DNA from: an uncultured Aquimarina sp.
GTDB taxonomy: Bacteria > Bacteroidota > Bacteroidia > Flavobacteriales > Flavobacteriaceae
DNA length: 64,000 bases
Reading direction: 5' to 3'
Assembly: GCF_947492405.1 (NCBI RefSeq)
Contig: NZ_CANLMP010000002.1
Coordinates: 496,001-560,000, forward strand
The translations under genes were made by a program, and so were the position numbers. Each line of letters begins with the position of its first letter. The stretch's first letter is position 1. Below are positions 41,872-50,451 of this stretch, piece after piece. The notes beneath the pieces were generated by a model. The model ran no database searches and was not told the DNA's origin. It saw nothing but the letters and a program-made list of their open reading frames with translations.

Positions 41872-44700
41872 ATGTCTTTAAAAAGTTACTATTTACTCCT
41901 AACTCTTTTTATTCTTTATCTTCACTCCAATGGACAAACCACTACCAATTGGGAGGCTATTTTAACTTCGGATCTTACTACATCACAAAAACGTACTAAA
42001 GTTGATTCTTTAATCAGTTTTTACGCAAAACAAGGAAACGATTCTTTGTTAGAACGAATAACGCATAAATATGCGATATGGCACTATAAAAACACTTCTT
42101 TAAACCTGGCAATACACGTAGCAAAACAATCTCTAGAATTAAAGAAAAAAAAGACTCCTAGCAACCCTTCATTAATTCAACATGGATTAAAAAACTTAGG
42201 ATTTTTCACTTATAAACAAGGTAATTATTCTAGAAGTATTTCGTATAATGAAGAAATAATTGCTATTAACGCTAAAAACGATTATGCTGCGGATGCTTAT
42301 TCTAAATTAGGTAGATGCTATACCAATACTTACGATTACCATAACGCTTTAGTTCACTTTGAACTAGCAAATTCTCTATTTTGGGATAATAGAGATTATA
42401 GAAGTATTGTGGCCAATGCCATTAATTCGGGTAAACTGTATATAAAAATTGGGACTACAAAAAGTTTAAAAAGAGGAATTGAAAATGCTCTAATCGCAGA
42501 CTCCTTATCATTACAAATTAAATCCAGAGCGACAACGAGATACAATCTAAAAATAATTCTTGGCACACTTTATAACCAGGATGATAATCTTAATACCGAA
42601 AAAGCTTCTTTTTATTATGATCAAGCTTTATCTATAGCAAAAGATCTTAAGGATTCTATCTTAATAGCAAAAACTTATGAACTTAAAGGCAACCTTTACA
42701 ATACTATAGATCAGGATTTGGCAATTCGATACCACCAAAAAGCTATTCAAAACTTCACAAAAAATGACTCTGTCTCTTTGGCTATAAGTATATCCAATAT
42801 TGGATTTTGTCTGATTGAACAGGAGAAATTTAAAGAAGGGTTTGCACATTATCAAAAGGCTTTTAGTTATTTTACAAGACAAAAACTGAATAACCTAGAA
42901 GCTTCCTCACAAACAAGTATCATATCTGAAACATTAGATTCATCTCATCTTTTAACAACTCTGGAAGATTTAGCAGACGCGTATTTAAAACATTATCGAT
43001 TTACTAATGACCAATCATCTCTTAATAAATCAATAAATACATTTTTACTCGCCGATGAATTAATTGATCTTATCCGTATTGAGAGCCAGGAATTTCAATC
43101 TAAATTATATTGGCGTGAGCATAGTTCTGCACTATATGGACAAGCAATAGAAGCTTGTTTTCTTGCTAAGGATATCGATAATGCTTTTTATTTTATGGAG
43201 AAAAATAAAGCGTTAATTTTAACGGAAGACATAACAAATAATAGACTTAAACAATCAATTTCGCTTCCAGAAAGTATTGTAAACAGAGAAATTAAACTTA
43301 AGAAAAGTATATACTTACTTAATAAAGTAAAAAACAATGATCCCAATAAAAAAGAACTAGATATTATTACCATAAAAATTCTAGATCTTAAAAGAAATCT
43401 AAAAACATTACAGGATAGTATAAAAGATGTTTTTTCAGATTACTCGAAGTTTAACGTTCAATATTCTCCTATCGCTAGCCTTAAATCAATCCAAAAAAAA
43501 CTTGACGATCAAACCGTTCTTATAGAATATAATATATCTAATCACATTGATTTTAAACCTATTGGTTATGATAATAGTTATACTCCAATTTATGAAGGAA
43601 GTGATTATGGTAAAAAAGAATATTCTAAAGGATATCTTATCTACATTACTAATAATGAAAGTCATTTTATACAATTGCTAAATATCGATGAATTAAAAAC
43701 TACTGTTGATTTATTTATCAAAAAAGCAGCTATTCCTTTCGGTACAGAAAAAGATATTATATCATATTCTAAGATTGGATACAAAGTATTTACCTATTTA
43801 TTTCCTGATAAAAACATCAAAGAAATCATATCTGGTAAAAAATTAATTATTATTCCTGATAACTATTTAAACTACATCCCTTTCGAAGCATTAGTAACTA
43901 CTAACAAGTTAGATAAAACACCTAAATATCTAATTGAAGGTTCGGAGATCAGTTATGGATATTCAAATTTTTTCTTAAAAAATTCTCCAAATACTGCTTC
44001 TCCTGAAGGTGAAGTTTCTTTTCTGGGTTTTGCTCCTGGTAATTTTGATAAATACAACCTTACTCCCATAGAGAACAATAAGAATGAAGTTAATAATATC
44101 AATAACCTCTTTTCTGGAGAAGCATTGATTAATGATAATGCTACTAAAGAAAATTTTCTTGCTAAACTAGAAAATCAGAACATCATACATCTGGCAACAC
44201 ACGCCGATGCTTTAGATTCTATTTCTCCTTGGATTGCTTTTAGCGATCATAAATTAGATCTTGAAGAATTATACCTTACTAAAAACCAAGCTGATCTAGT
44301 AGTACTAAGTGGTTGTAATACTTTACTTGGTAAACAAGAAACTGGTGAAGGAGTCATGAGCTTGGCCAGAGGTTTTTTTCATTCTGGAGCCAAAAGTGTA
44401 GTTTCTTCTTTATGGAATGTTGATGATAGATCCACATCCTACATAATGAACGAGTTTTATAAAAACTTGAAAAATCAACAAAATAAATCACAAGCTTTAA
44501 GAGAGGCTAAACTGCAATATCTTAAGAATAGTTCTTTATCAGAAAGCTCTCCTCATTTTTGGGCCACCTTTGTTTTACTAGGAGATACTAGCCCAATTCC
44601 AAGTCAATCCAATGTATCTCTGTATTGGTTACTTCTATTATTACCTATTTTCTTCTTATTTATAATATCATATAGAAAGTATAAAAATAAAATTGCATGA
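41872..44700 (+). CDS. TPR-CHAT caspase-like protease A (locus 2)
   Basis: The 942-residue protein has a signal peptide (about 1-21), TPR motifs over about 70-370, a helical linker, a CHAT peptidase domain (about 620-910) with His777 in LATHADA and Cys815 in LSGCNT, then GEGVMSLARGFF and SLWNVDD, and a C-terminal helix (about 918-936) with a basic tail. Predicted location is periplasmic, anchored to the inner membrane. From 43042 to 44631 it is nearly identical in DNA to CHAT B, with about 25 differences by my count, while the TPR part is clearly diverged. Confidence 0.88.
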   Translation: MSLKSYYLLLTLFILYLHSNGQTTTNWEAILTSDLTTSQKRTKVDSLISFYAKQGNDSLLERITHKYAIWHYKNTSLNLAIHVAKQSLELKKKKTPSNPSLIQHGLKNLGFFTYKQGNYSRSISYNEEIIAINAKNDYAADAYSKLGRCYTNTYDYHNALVHFELANSLFWDNRDYRSIVANAINSGKLYIKIGTTKSLKRGIENALIADSLSLQIKSRATTRYNLKIILGTLYNQDDNLNTEKASFYYDQALSIAKDLKDSILIAKTYELKGNLYNTIDQDLAIRYHQKAIQNFTKNDSVSLAISISNIGFCLIEQEKFKEGFAHYQKAFSYFTRQKLNNLEASSQTSIISETLDSSHLLTTLEDLADAYLKHYRFTNDQSSLNKSINTFLLADELIDLIRIESQEFQSKLYWREHSSALYGQAIEACFLAKDIDNAFYFMEKNKALILTEDITNNRLKQSISLPESIVNREIKLKKSIYLLNKVKNNDPNKKELDIITIKILDLKRNLKTLQDSIKDVFSDYSKFNVQYSPIASLKSIQKKLDDQTVLIEYNISNHIDFKPIGYDNSYTPIYEGSDYGKKEYSKGYLIYITNNESHFIQLLNIDELKTTVDLFIKKAAIPFGTEKDIISYSKIGYKVFTYLFPDKNIKEIISGKKLIIIPDNYLNYIPFEALVTTNKLDKTPKYLIEGSEISYGYSNFFLKNSPNTASPEGEVSFLGFAPGNFDKYNLTPIENNKNEVNNINNLFSGEALINDNATKENFLAKLENQNIIHLATHADALDSISPWIAFSDHKLDLEELYLTKNQADLVVLSGCNTLLGKQETGEGVMSLARGFFHSGAKSVVSSLWNVDDRSTSYIMNEFYKNLKNQQNKSQALREAKLQYLKNSSLSESSPHFWATFVLLGDTSPIPSQSNVSLYWLLLLLPIFFLFIISYRKYKNKIA

Positions 44701-45019
44701 AAATTCTTACACAAAGCAGAGATAACAAACTCTTCTCTAAACAATTATACTTCTAGACAACTACCACTTATTATTTTCTCATTTTCTAAACCTCCGCACA
44801 AATATTTAATAATATGAATAGATTAAAACTACTCTAAATAGATGAAATTTATTAATGAAAAAAATATTTTTATTTTTGGTATAAGCATAGAATTTACTTC
44901 TTTCCCATTTTAGCTAGATACGCTACAATAAATTAAAAAATAATAAAGGGGGTAAGATTTTTAATTTAATCTAACTATACGTAAAGAAGTATTAATTTTT
45001 TTAAATTTTAAAAACAAGT
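44701..45019. other. Gap between CHAT A and lipoprotein B
   Basis: No gene is seen in these 319 AT-rich bases. The last 70 contain the candidate promoter at 44950, and the sequence from there to the ATG resembles the region upstream of lipoprotein A, consistent with tandem duplication. Confidence 0.5.
44950..44979 (+). promoter_or_regulatory. Candidate ECF promoter, lipoprotein B
   Basis: GGGTAAGA (44950-44957), 14 bases, TAACTATA (44972-44979), identical in both boxes and spacing to the site before lipoprotein A. The ATG follows 40 bases after the second box. Confidence 0.6.
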
Positions 45020-45520
45020 ATGAAAACAAAAAAAATAATTTGGGGATTGTTAATTTCATTAATCATGATAAGTTGTTCTACAGATGATTCTGAAACCTTT
45101 GATGAACAATTAGAAGTAAATGCTAAACTTAGTATTTTTGCATTTAATCCTGATTTTGATTTTGGTATGCCTTTAGAAGACCACGATCTTACTGAACCTG
45201 GAATAATTAAAATAGGATATTATACTAATGATCCAGATACAAGATTTCTAATACGTAAAGAGTTTTCAGAAAAATATCCATCCCTAGTACTTGTCTCTCC
45301 ATCAGCATTACCTGATACAATTGATATTTATCATCCATATATAGAATATTGGTATGTAAATCCCGAAGAATGGGAACAAAACATAGTTGTACATCCTGAA
45401 GAAGATGATGACTTAACTCCACCTCCAGCACCACTAATAGCGGAGATTAAGGAAGATATCACAAATCATTATATGATTGATTTATATAATGAAGGGGATA
45501 TTTGGTTGTTATTCGAATAA
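45020..45520 (+). CDS. Small lipoprotein B (locus 2)
   Basis: The 166-residue product has signal peptide MKTKKIIWGLLISLIMISC, almost the same as lipoprotein A, lipobox cysteine at residue 19, then STDDS. The mature part includes DFGMPLEDHD, comparable to DYGMPFDNSY in A, the motif RKEFSEKYPSLVLVSP, an acidic EEDDD patch, and a diverged C-terminus. It is the first gene of the second lipoprotein + CHAT unit; a terminator stands between it and the CHAT gene. Confidence 0.82.
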   Translation: MKTKKIIWGLLISLIMISCSTDDSETFDEQLEVNAKLSIFAFNPDFDFGMPLEDHDLTEPGIIKIGYYTNDPDTRFLIRKEFSEKYPSLVLVSPSALPDTIDIYHPYIEYWYVNPEEWEQNIVVHPEEDDDLTPPPAPLIAEIKEDITNHYMIDLYNEGDIWLLFE

Positions 45521-45549
45521 TAGGTTTATAATATTAATGATATAGTAGC

Positions 45550-45586
45550 ATAGAGGCTTTAATTAACTTTAAAGCCTCTATTTTTT
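45550..45586 (+). terminator. Terminator between lipoprotein B and CHAT B
   Basis: Arms ATAGAGGCTTTAA (45550-45562) and TTAAAGCCTCTAT (45569-45581) enclose a 6-base loop and are followed by a T-run. Read-through or a second promoter is needed for CHAT B. Confidence 0.87.
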
Positions 45587-45665
45587 GGCATTGATAATCT
45601 AAAGTTTTAATATCAAATCATATAGCATATCTTTGAATTCATTGAGTTATCAATAAAGCTTCCAT

Positions 45666-48482
45666 ATGCTGGGTAAAAACAAGTACTATTTTATTTTTCT
45701 TATTGTCTACAATCTCAGCCATGGGCAGAATAATATCTCTTGGCAACAAATATTGAATTCGGAATATTCTTATGAGCAAAAAAAGAATAAGCTTGATTCT
45801 ATTATCAAAAACTATCAAAAAGAGGAAAACGATTCTATCCTAGAACGCATCACTCATAAATATGCTATTTGGTTATATAAAAACAAAAAAATAAAACAAG
45901 CAATACAAACCGCACATTACTCTCAAGAATTAAAAAACAAAAAACTTCCTATAGACACTTCAGTGGTACAACATGGATTGAATAATATCGCATTTTTGTA
46001 TTATAAAGATAATAATTACCAAAAAAGTATTTACCACTATCAAAAATCAATTTCTCTTAACTCTAAAAGTAATTATGCTTCCAAAGCATATTCGGAATTA
46101 GGCAGATGCTATAAGGAGACCGGTGATTTTTATAAAGCTAAAATATATTTTGAGCTAGCACATTCGCTATTGAAAAAAAATAATGATTTAAAAAAAATAA
46201 TTACTAATTCAATTAATAGTAATGAAGTTTATATAAAATTAGGCGGTCAGAATAATTACGACAGAGGCATAAAGAATATGCTATTAGCAGATTCTTTATC
46301 CAATGTAATAAAATCAAAAACGAGTACTAAATATAACATAAAAATTGCTCTCGGAAATCTATATAACCAGAACGAAACTATTAACACTGAAAAAGCATCT
46401 TATTATTATAAACAAGGATTAGATATTGCCAAAAACATTGGAGACTCCTCAAAAATTGCTGATGTCTACAATAATATCGGCAGTCTTTATAATAATGGAA
46501 ATCCTGATGTAGGAATTGAATACCACAAAAAAGCTTTGCAACATATGGATAACCCTATTCGATATGCAATAAGTTATTCTAATATCGGATATTGCCTTAG
46601 TATGAAAGAAAAGTACAATGAGGCTATTGAATATTATCACAAAGCCCTAAAACTATTCATAGGATATCCTATATCCGAAATTAAAAATGGATCTTTTGCT
46701 GAAAAATCATCTCAGATACTTTATAAATCTGAATTGTTAGTAGTTATAAAAGACGTTGCTAATATCTATCTAAAGCAATTTAAGACAACAAAAGAAAAAT
46801 CATTGTTACATAAGTCTTTGACTACTTTTTTACTCGCCGATGAATTAATTGATCTTATTCGTATTGAGAGCCAGGAATTTCAATCTAAATTATATTGGCG
46901 TGAGCATAGTTCTGCGCTATATGGACAAGCAATAGAAGCTTGTTTTCTTGCTAAGGATATCGATAATGCTTTTTATTTTATGGAGAAAAATAAAGCGTTA
47001 ATTTTAACGGAAGACATAACAAATAATAGACTTAAACAATCAATTTCGATTCCAGAAAGTATTGTAAACAGAGAAATTAAACTTAAGAAAAGTATATACT
47101 TACTTAATAAAGTAAAAAACAATGATCCCAATAAAAAAGAACTAGATATTATTACCATAAAAATTCTAGATCTTAAAAGAAATCTAAAAACATTACAGGA
47201 TAGTATAAAAGATGTTTTTTCAGATTACTCTAAGTTTAACGTTCAATCTTCTCCTATCGCTAGCCTTAAATCAATCCAAAAAAAACTTGACGATCAAACC
47301 GTTCTTATAGAATATAATATATCTAATCACATTGATTTTAAACCTATTGGTTATGATAATAGTTATACTCCAATTTATGAAGGAAGTGATTATGGTAAAA
47401 AAGAATATTCTAAAGGATATCTTATCTACATTACTAATAATGAAAGTCATTTTATACAATTGCCAAATATCGATGAATTAAAAACTACTGCCGATTTATT
47501 TATCAAAAAAGCCGCTATTCCTTTCGGTACAGAAAAAGATATTATATCATATTCTAAGATTGGATACAAAGTATTTACCTATTTATTTCCTGATAAAAAC
47601 ATCAAAGAAATTATATCTGGTAAAAAACTAATTATTATTCCGGATAACTATTTAAACTACATCCCTTTCGAAGCATTAGTAACCGCTAACAAGTTAGATA
47701 AAACACCTAAATATCTAATTGAAGGTTCGGAGATCAGTTATGGATATTCAAATTTCTTCTTAAAAAATTCTCCAAATACTACTTCTCCTGAAGGTGAAGT
47801 TTCTTTTCTGGGTTTTGCACCTGGTAATTTTGATAAATACAACCTTACTCCCATAGAGAACAATAAGAATGAGGTTAATAATATCAATAGCCTCTTTTTT
47901 GGAGAAGCATTGATCAATGATAATGCTACTAAAGAAAATTTTCTTGCTAAACTAGAAAATCAGAACATCATACATCTGGCAACACACGCCGATGCTTTAG
48001 ATTCTATTTCTCCTTGGATTGCTTTTAGCGATCATAAATTAGATCTTGAAGAATTATACCTTACTAAAAACCAAGCTGATCTAGTAGTACTAAGTGGTTG
48101 TAATACTTTACTTGGCAAACAAGAAACTGGTGAAGGAGTCATGAGCTTGGCCAGAGGTTTTTTTCATTCTGGAGCCAAAAGTGTAGTTTCTTCTTTATGG
48201 AATGTTGATGATAGATCCACATCCTATATAATGAACGAGTTTTATAAAAACTTGAAAAATCAACAAAGTAAATCACAAGCTTTAAGAGAGGCTAAACTAC
48301 AATATCTTAAGAATAGTTCTTTATCAGAAAGCTCTCCTCATTTTTGGGCCACCTTTGTTTTACTAGGAGATACTAGCCCAATTCCAAGTCAATCCAATGT
48401 ATCTCTGTATTGGTTATTAATTTTACCGTTTGCTCTTTTTATTTTGATAATTATTTATCGAAATAAAAAGAGAAATTCTTAA
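45666..48482 (+). CDS. TPR-CHAT caspase-like protease B (locus 2)
   Basis: The 938-residue paralogue of CHAT A has a signal peptide (about 1-20), diverged TPR motifs (about 70-370), a shared linker, a CHAT domain with His774 and Cys812 in the same motifs (LATHADA, LSGCNT), and a C-terminal anchor helix. The region 46827-48416 matches CHAT A without gaps, offset 3785 bases, and then the last 20 residues diverge again. The TPR half presumably receives a different signal or partner while the protease half is kept uniform. A strong terminator follows. Confidence 0.88.
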   Translation: MLGKNKYYFIFLIVYNLSHGQNNISWQQILNSEYSYEQKKNKLDSIIKNYQKEENDSILERITHKYAIWLYKNKKIKQAIQTAHYSQELKNKKLPIDTSVVQHGLNNIAFLYYKDNNYQKSIYHYQKSISLNSKSNYASKAYSELGRCYKETGDFYKAKIYFELAHSLLKKNNDLKKIITNSINSNEVYIKLGGQNNYDRGIKNMLLADSLSNVIKSKTSTKYNIKIALGNLYNQNETINTEKASYYYKQGLDIAKNIGDSSKIADVYNNIGSLYNNGNPDVGIEYHKKALQHMDNPIRYAISYSNIGYCLSMKEKYNEAIEYYHKALKLFIGYPISEIKNGSFAEKSSQILYKSELLVVIKDVANIYLKQFKTTKEKSLLHKSLTTFLLADELIDLIRIESQEFQSKLYWREHSSALYGQAIEACFLAKDIDNAFYFMEKNKALILTEDITNNRLKQSISIPESIVNREIKLKKSIYLLNKVKNNDPNKKELDIITIKILDLKRNLKTLQDSIKDVFSDYSKFNVQSSPIASLKSIQKKLDDQTVLIEYNISNHIDFKPIGYDNSYTPIYEGSDYGKKEYSKGYLIYITNNESHFIQLPNIDELKTTADLFIKKAAIPFGTEKDIISYSKIGYKVFTYLFPDKNIKEIISGKKLIIIPDNYLNYIPFEALVTANKLDKTPKYLIEGSEISYGYSNFFLKNSPNTTSPEGEVSFLGFAPGNFDKYNLTPIENNKNEVNNINSLFFGEALINDNATKENFLAKLENQNIIHLATHADALDSISPWIAFSDHKLDLEELYLTKNQADLVVLSGCNTLLGKQETGEGVMSLARGFFHSGAKSVVSSLWNVDDRSTSYIMNEFYKNLKNQQSKSQALREAKLQYLKNSSLSESSPHFWATFVLLGDTSPIPSQSNVSLYWLLILPFALFILIIIYRNKKRNS

Positions 48483-48510
48483 AAGAAATAAAGTTCTAAT
48501 ATCTACTTTA

Positions 48511-48547
48511 AAAAGCCTATTGAATTGAATTCAATAGGCTTTTCTAA
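48511..48547 (+). terminator. Strong terminator after CHAT B
   Basis: Sixteen-base perfect arms (48511-48526 and 48528-48543) surround the sequence around GAATT, and T-rich sequence follows. It ends the second lipoprotein-CHAT unit, so the response regulator has its own promoter. Confidence 0.87.
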
Positions 48548-48564
48548 TTTTAACATTTTCTAGT

Positions 48565-48594
48565 GGGTAAGAAATCACAAAATGAATAACTGTT
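48565..48594 (+). promoter_or_regulatory. Candidate ECF promoter, response regulator
   Basis: GGGTAAGA (48565-48572), 14 bases, TAACTGTT (48587-48594). The first five bases of the second box and the spacing agree with the sites at 41225 and 44950 although the surrounding sequence and the gene are unrelated. Transcription from here would start after the ATG at 48582, which supports the downstream start at 48669. Confidence 0.6.
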
Positions 48595-48668
48595 ATACAG
48601 ATGGTCGGTATCAACTTATATCAGGTCTCACCATCCATTCATCAATCAAAAAAACGACAATCCACAGT

Positions 48669-49295
48669 ATGAAAACAATTGTATTAATCGAGAATGACAC
48701 TTTTTTACAGACAAATTGTACATCGTTAATAAATAGTTCTAAGAGATTTAAAGTAATTGCTAATTTTAATAATTACGAATCAGCATTACAAAACATCCAA
48801 GAATTACAGCCGGATATTATTCTGATAGATATTGACATCCCAAATACTAATGGGATTGATAAGATAAAGCATATCAAAAATATCTTTCCCGAAATCAAGT
48901 TAATTATTTTGACAAAAAACCAACAACACAAATTCGTTTTTGATGTACTATCTTCTGGTGTTCTTGGGTATCTCATCAAAAACGACGACCTCCAAATTAT
49001 CGAAGCCTTAGAACAGCTAGAACAAGGTGGCGCTCCGATGAGTACTATTATTTCGCGAATGGTTATTGAATCTTTTCAGGATCATGATTTTAAGGAACTT
49101 ACTAAAAGAGAAAATGAAATACTTAAACTATTAACTAAAGGTAAAAGCTACTCTACTATTGCAGAAAAACTTTATGTAAGTCGTAATACTGTAAAATATC
49201 ATATAAGAAACATTTATGAAAAGCTAAATGTTTATTGTAAAGATGAAGCCATAAAACTTGTGAATAGCAAAAAAAGATATTTAAAAGCTGGATGA
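48669..49295 (+). CDS. LuxR/NarL-type response regulator (locus 2)
   Basis: The start at 48669 (MKTIVLIENDTF) gives a 208-residue protein; the 29 residues upstream have no domain character and would precede the predicted transcript start. The receiver domain (about 1-120) has Glu8/Asp10, phospho-acceptor Asp54 in LIDIDIP and Lys in YLIKND. The LuxR helix-turn-helix (about 140-205) contains LTKRENEILKLLTKG and STIAEKLYVSRNTVKYHIR. No kinase gene is adjacent. It follows the CHAT pair and shares their candidate promoter motif. Confidence 0.86.
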   Translation: MKTIVLIENDTFLQTNCTSLINSSKRFKVIANFNNYESALQNIQELQPDIILIDIDIPNTNGIDKIKHIKNIFPEIKLIILTKNQQHKFVFDVLSSGVLGYLIKNDDLQIIEALEQLEQGGAPMSTIISRMVIESFQDHDFKELTKRENEILKLLTKGKSYSTIAEKLYVSRNTVKYHIRNIYEKLNVYCKDEAIKLVNSKKRYLKAG

Positions 49296-49329
49296 AATAA
49301 AATAATATCTGGAATCTTATGAATACGTT

Positions 49330-50442
49330 TTAACCCTTTACATCCAATGCATCTCGTAATGCATTACCTATAAGCATAAATGACATAACAAGACTCATAA
49401 TACCCAATCCAGGTATGATCGCCAGATATGCTTTACCTAGAATGATATAAGAATAATGATCCTTAATCATGGCTCCCCAACTAGCCATTGGTGGTTGGGC
49501 GCCAATACCTAAGAAACTTAATCCACTTTCTATTAAAATTGCGGCTGCAAAGTTAGCCGCAGAAATTACAATTACAGGTGCTAAACTATTAGGTAATACA
49601 TGCTTTGTTATTATCCTAAAATGATTAAACCCTAATGCTTTTGCTGCAGTAACATATTGCATTTGTTTTATACTTAAAACCTGCCCTCTAACGACTCTAG
49701 CTACCTCTACCCACATCGTTAATCCAACAGCTATGAAAACCTGCCAGAAACCTTTATCTAAAGCTAATGTAATAGCAATCACCAAAAGTAACGTAGGTAT
49801 AGACCAAGTTACATTAATTAGCCACATGATTAAAACATCTACTTTGCCTCCAAAATATCCTGCTATTGCACCCAAAGAAATACCTAATAGCAATGAGATT
49901 AAAACCGCTACAAAACCAATAGAAAAAGAAATTCGAATTCCGATAAGCATTCTACTTAATAAATCTCTCCCATATTTATCCGTTCCTAAAATAAAGGTTC
50001 GTTTTTTAATAAATTCTTGCTCTATTTCTTCTTTTTGAAAATGACCGGGAAAACTTGTCAATTCGATATTTTTAGTAATCTCTGTAAGCTCTCCTTCAGT
50101 ATACGGAGTAATTTCTACCGATGTCTCTTTGAAACTATATGCTTCAATAGGGATTTCAGTATCCATGTTTTTTGTACCAAAGAATATTCTATTAAGATAA
50201 GATTGATCATTTTCAGTTTCTGAAGGTATGGTTAACATCGTTACTGAAAAACCAGGCCCTTTAGAATGGATGGATAAATGCATCTGATTTGCATTCTTAG
50301 AATTATCAGGTGCTAGTACATATGCCATAACAGCTAATAACGCACAACTAACAATAAACCAAAAACTCAAAACGCCCCAAAAATTTTTCTTAAATCTTTG
50401 GAGCGCTAGCTTTGATAATGAATTTGATGTTGTCTTTTGCAT
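49330..50442 (-). CDS. OppC/DppC-type ABC transporter permease with long periplasmic insert
   Basis: The 370-residue protein has a first membrane helix (about 20-42), then a polar insert of about 110 residues before the usual GTDKYGRDLLSR motif (about 153-164), then five helices with the EAA loop AAKALGFNHFRIITKHVLPN and the C-terminal ASWGAMI. Dipeptide permeases usually run near 300 residues, so the periplasmic insert is unusually long. No partner permease, ATPase or binding protein is adjacent. It starts 10 bases after the Prc protease gene and is likely cotranscribed with it. Confidence 0.88.
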   Translation of the reverse strand: MQKTTSNSLSKLALQRFKKNFWGVLSFWFIVSCALLAVMAYVLAPDNSKNANQMHLSIHSKGPGFSVTMLTIPSETENDQSYLNRIFFGTKNMDTEIPIEAYSFKETSVEITPYTEGELTEITKNIELTSFPGHFQKEEIEQEFIKKRTFILGTDKYGRDLLSRMLIGIRISFSIGFVAVLISLLLGISLGAIAGYFGGKVDVLIMWLINVTWSIPTLLLVIAITLALDKGFWQVFIAVGLTMWVEVARVVRGQVLSIKQMQYVTAAKALGFNHFRIITKHVLPNSLAPVIVISAANFAAAILIESGLSFLGIGAQPPMASWGAMIKDHYSYIILGKAYLAIIPGLGIMSLVMSFMLIGNALRDALDVKG

Positions 50443-50451
50443 TAAAGCAAA

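Noticed and set aside
41294..48482. A bacterial gasdermin or Craspase (type III-E CRISPR) system based on the CHAT proteases
   Set aside because: No Cas gene, CRISPR array or gasdermin-like protein is present. The genes beside CHAT encode lipoproteins, and the CHAT proteins have signal peptides, unlike the cytoplasmic Craspase.
48582..48668. Upstream start of the locus 2 response regulator
   Set aside because: The extra residues match no domain and lie before the predicted transcription start of the GGGTAAGA promoter.
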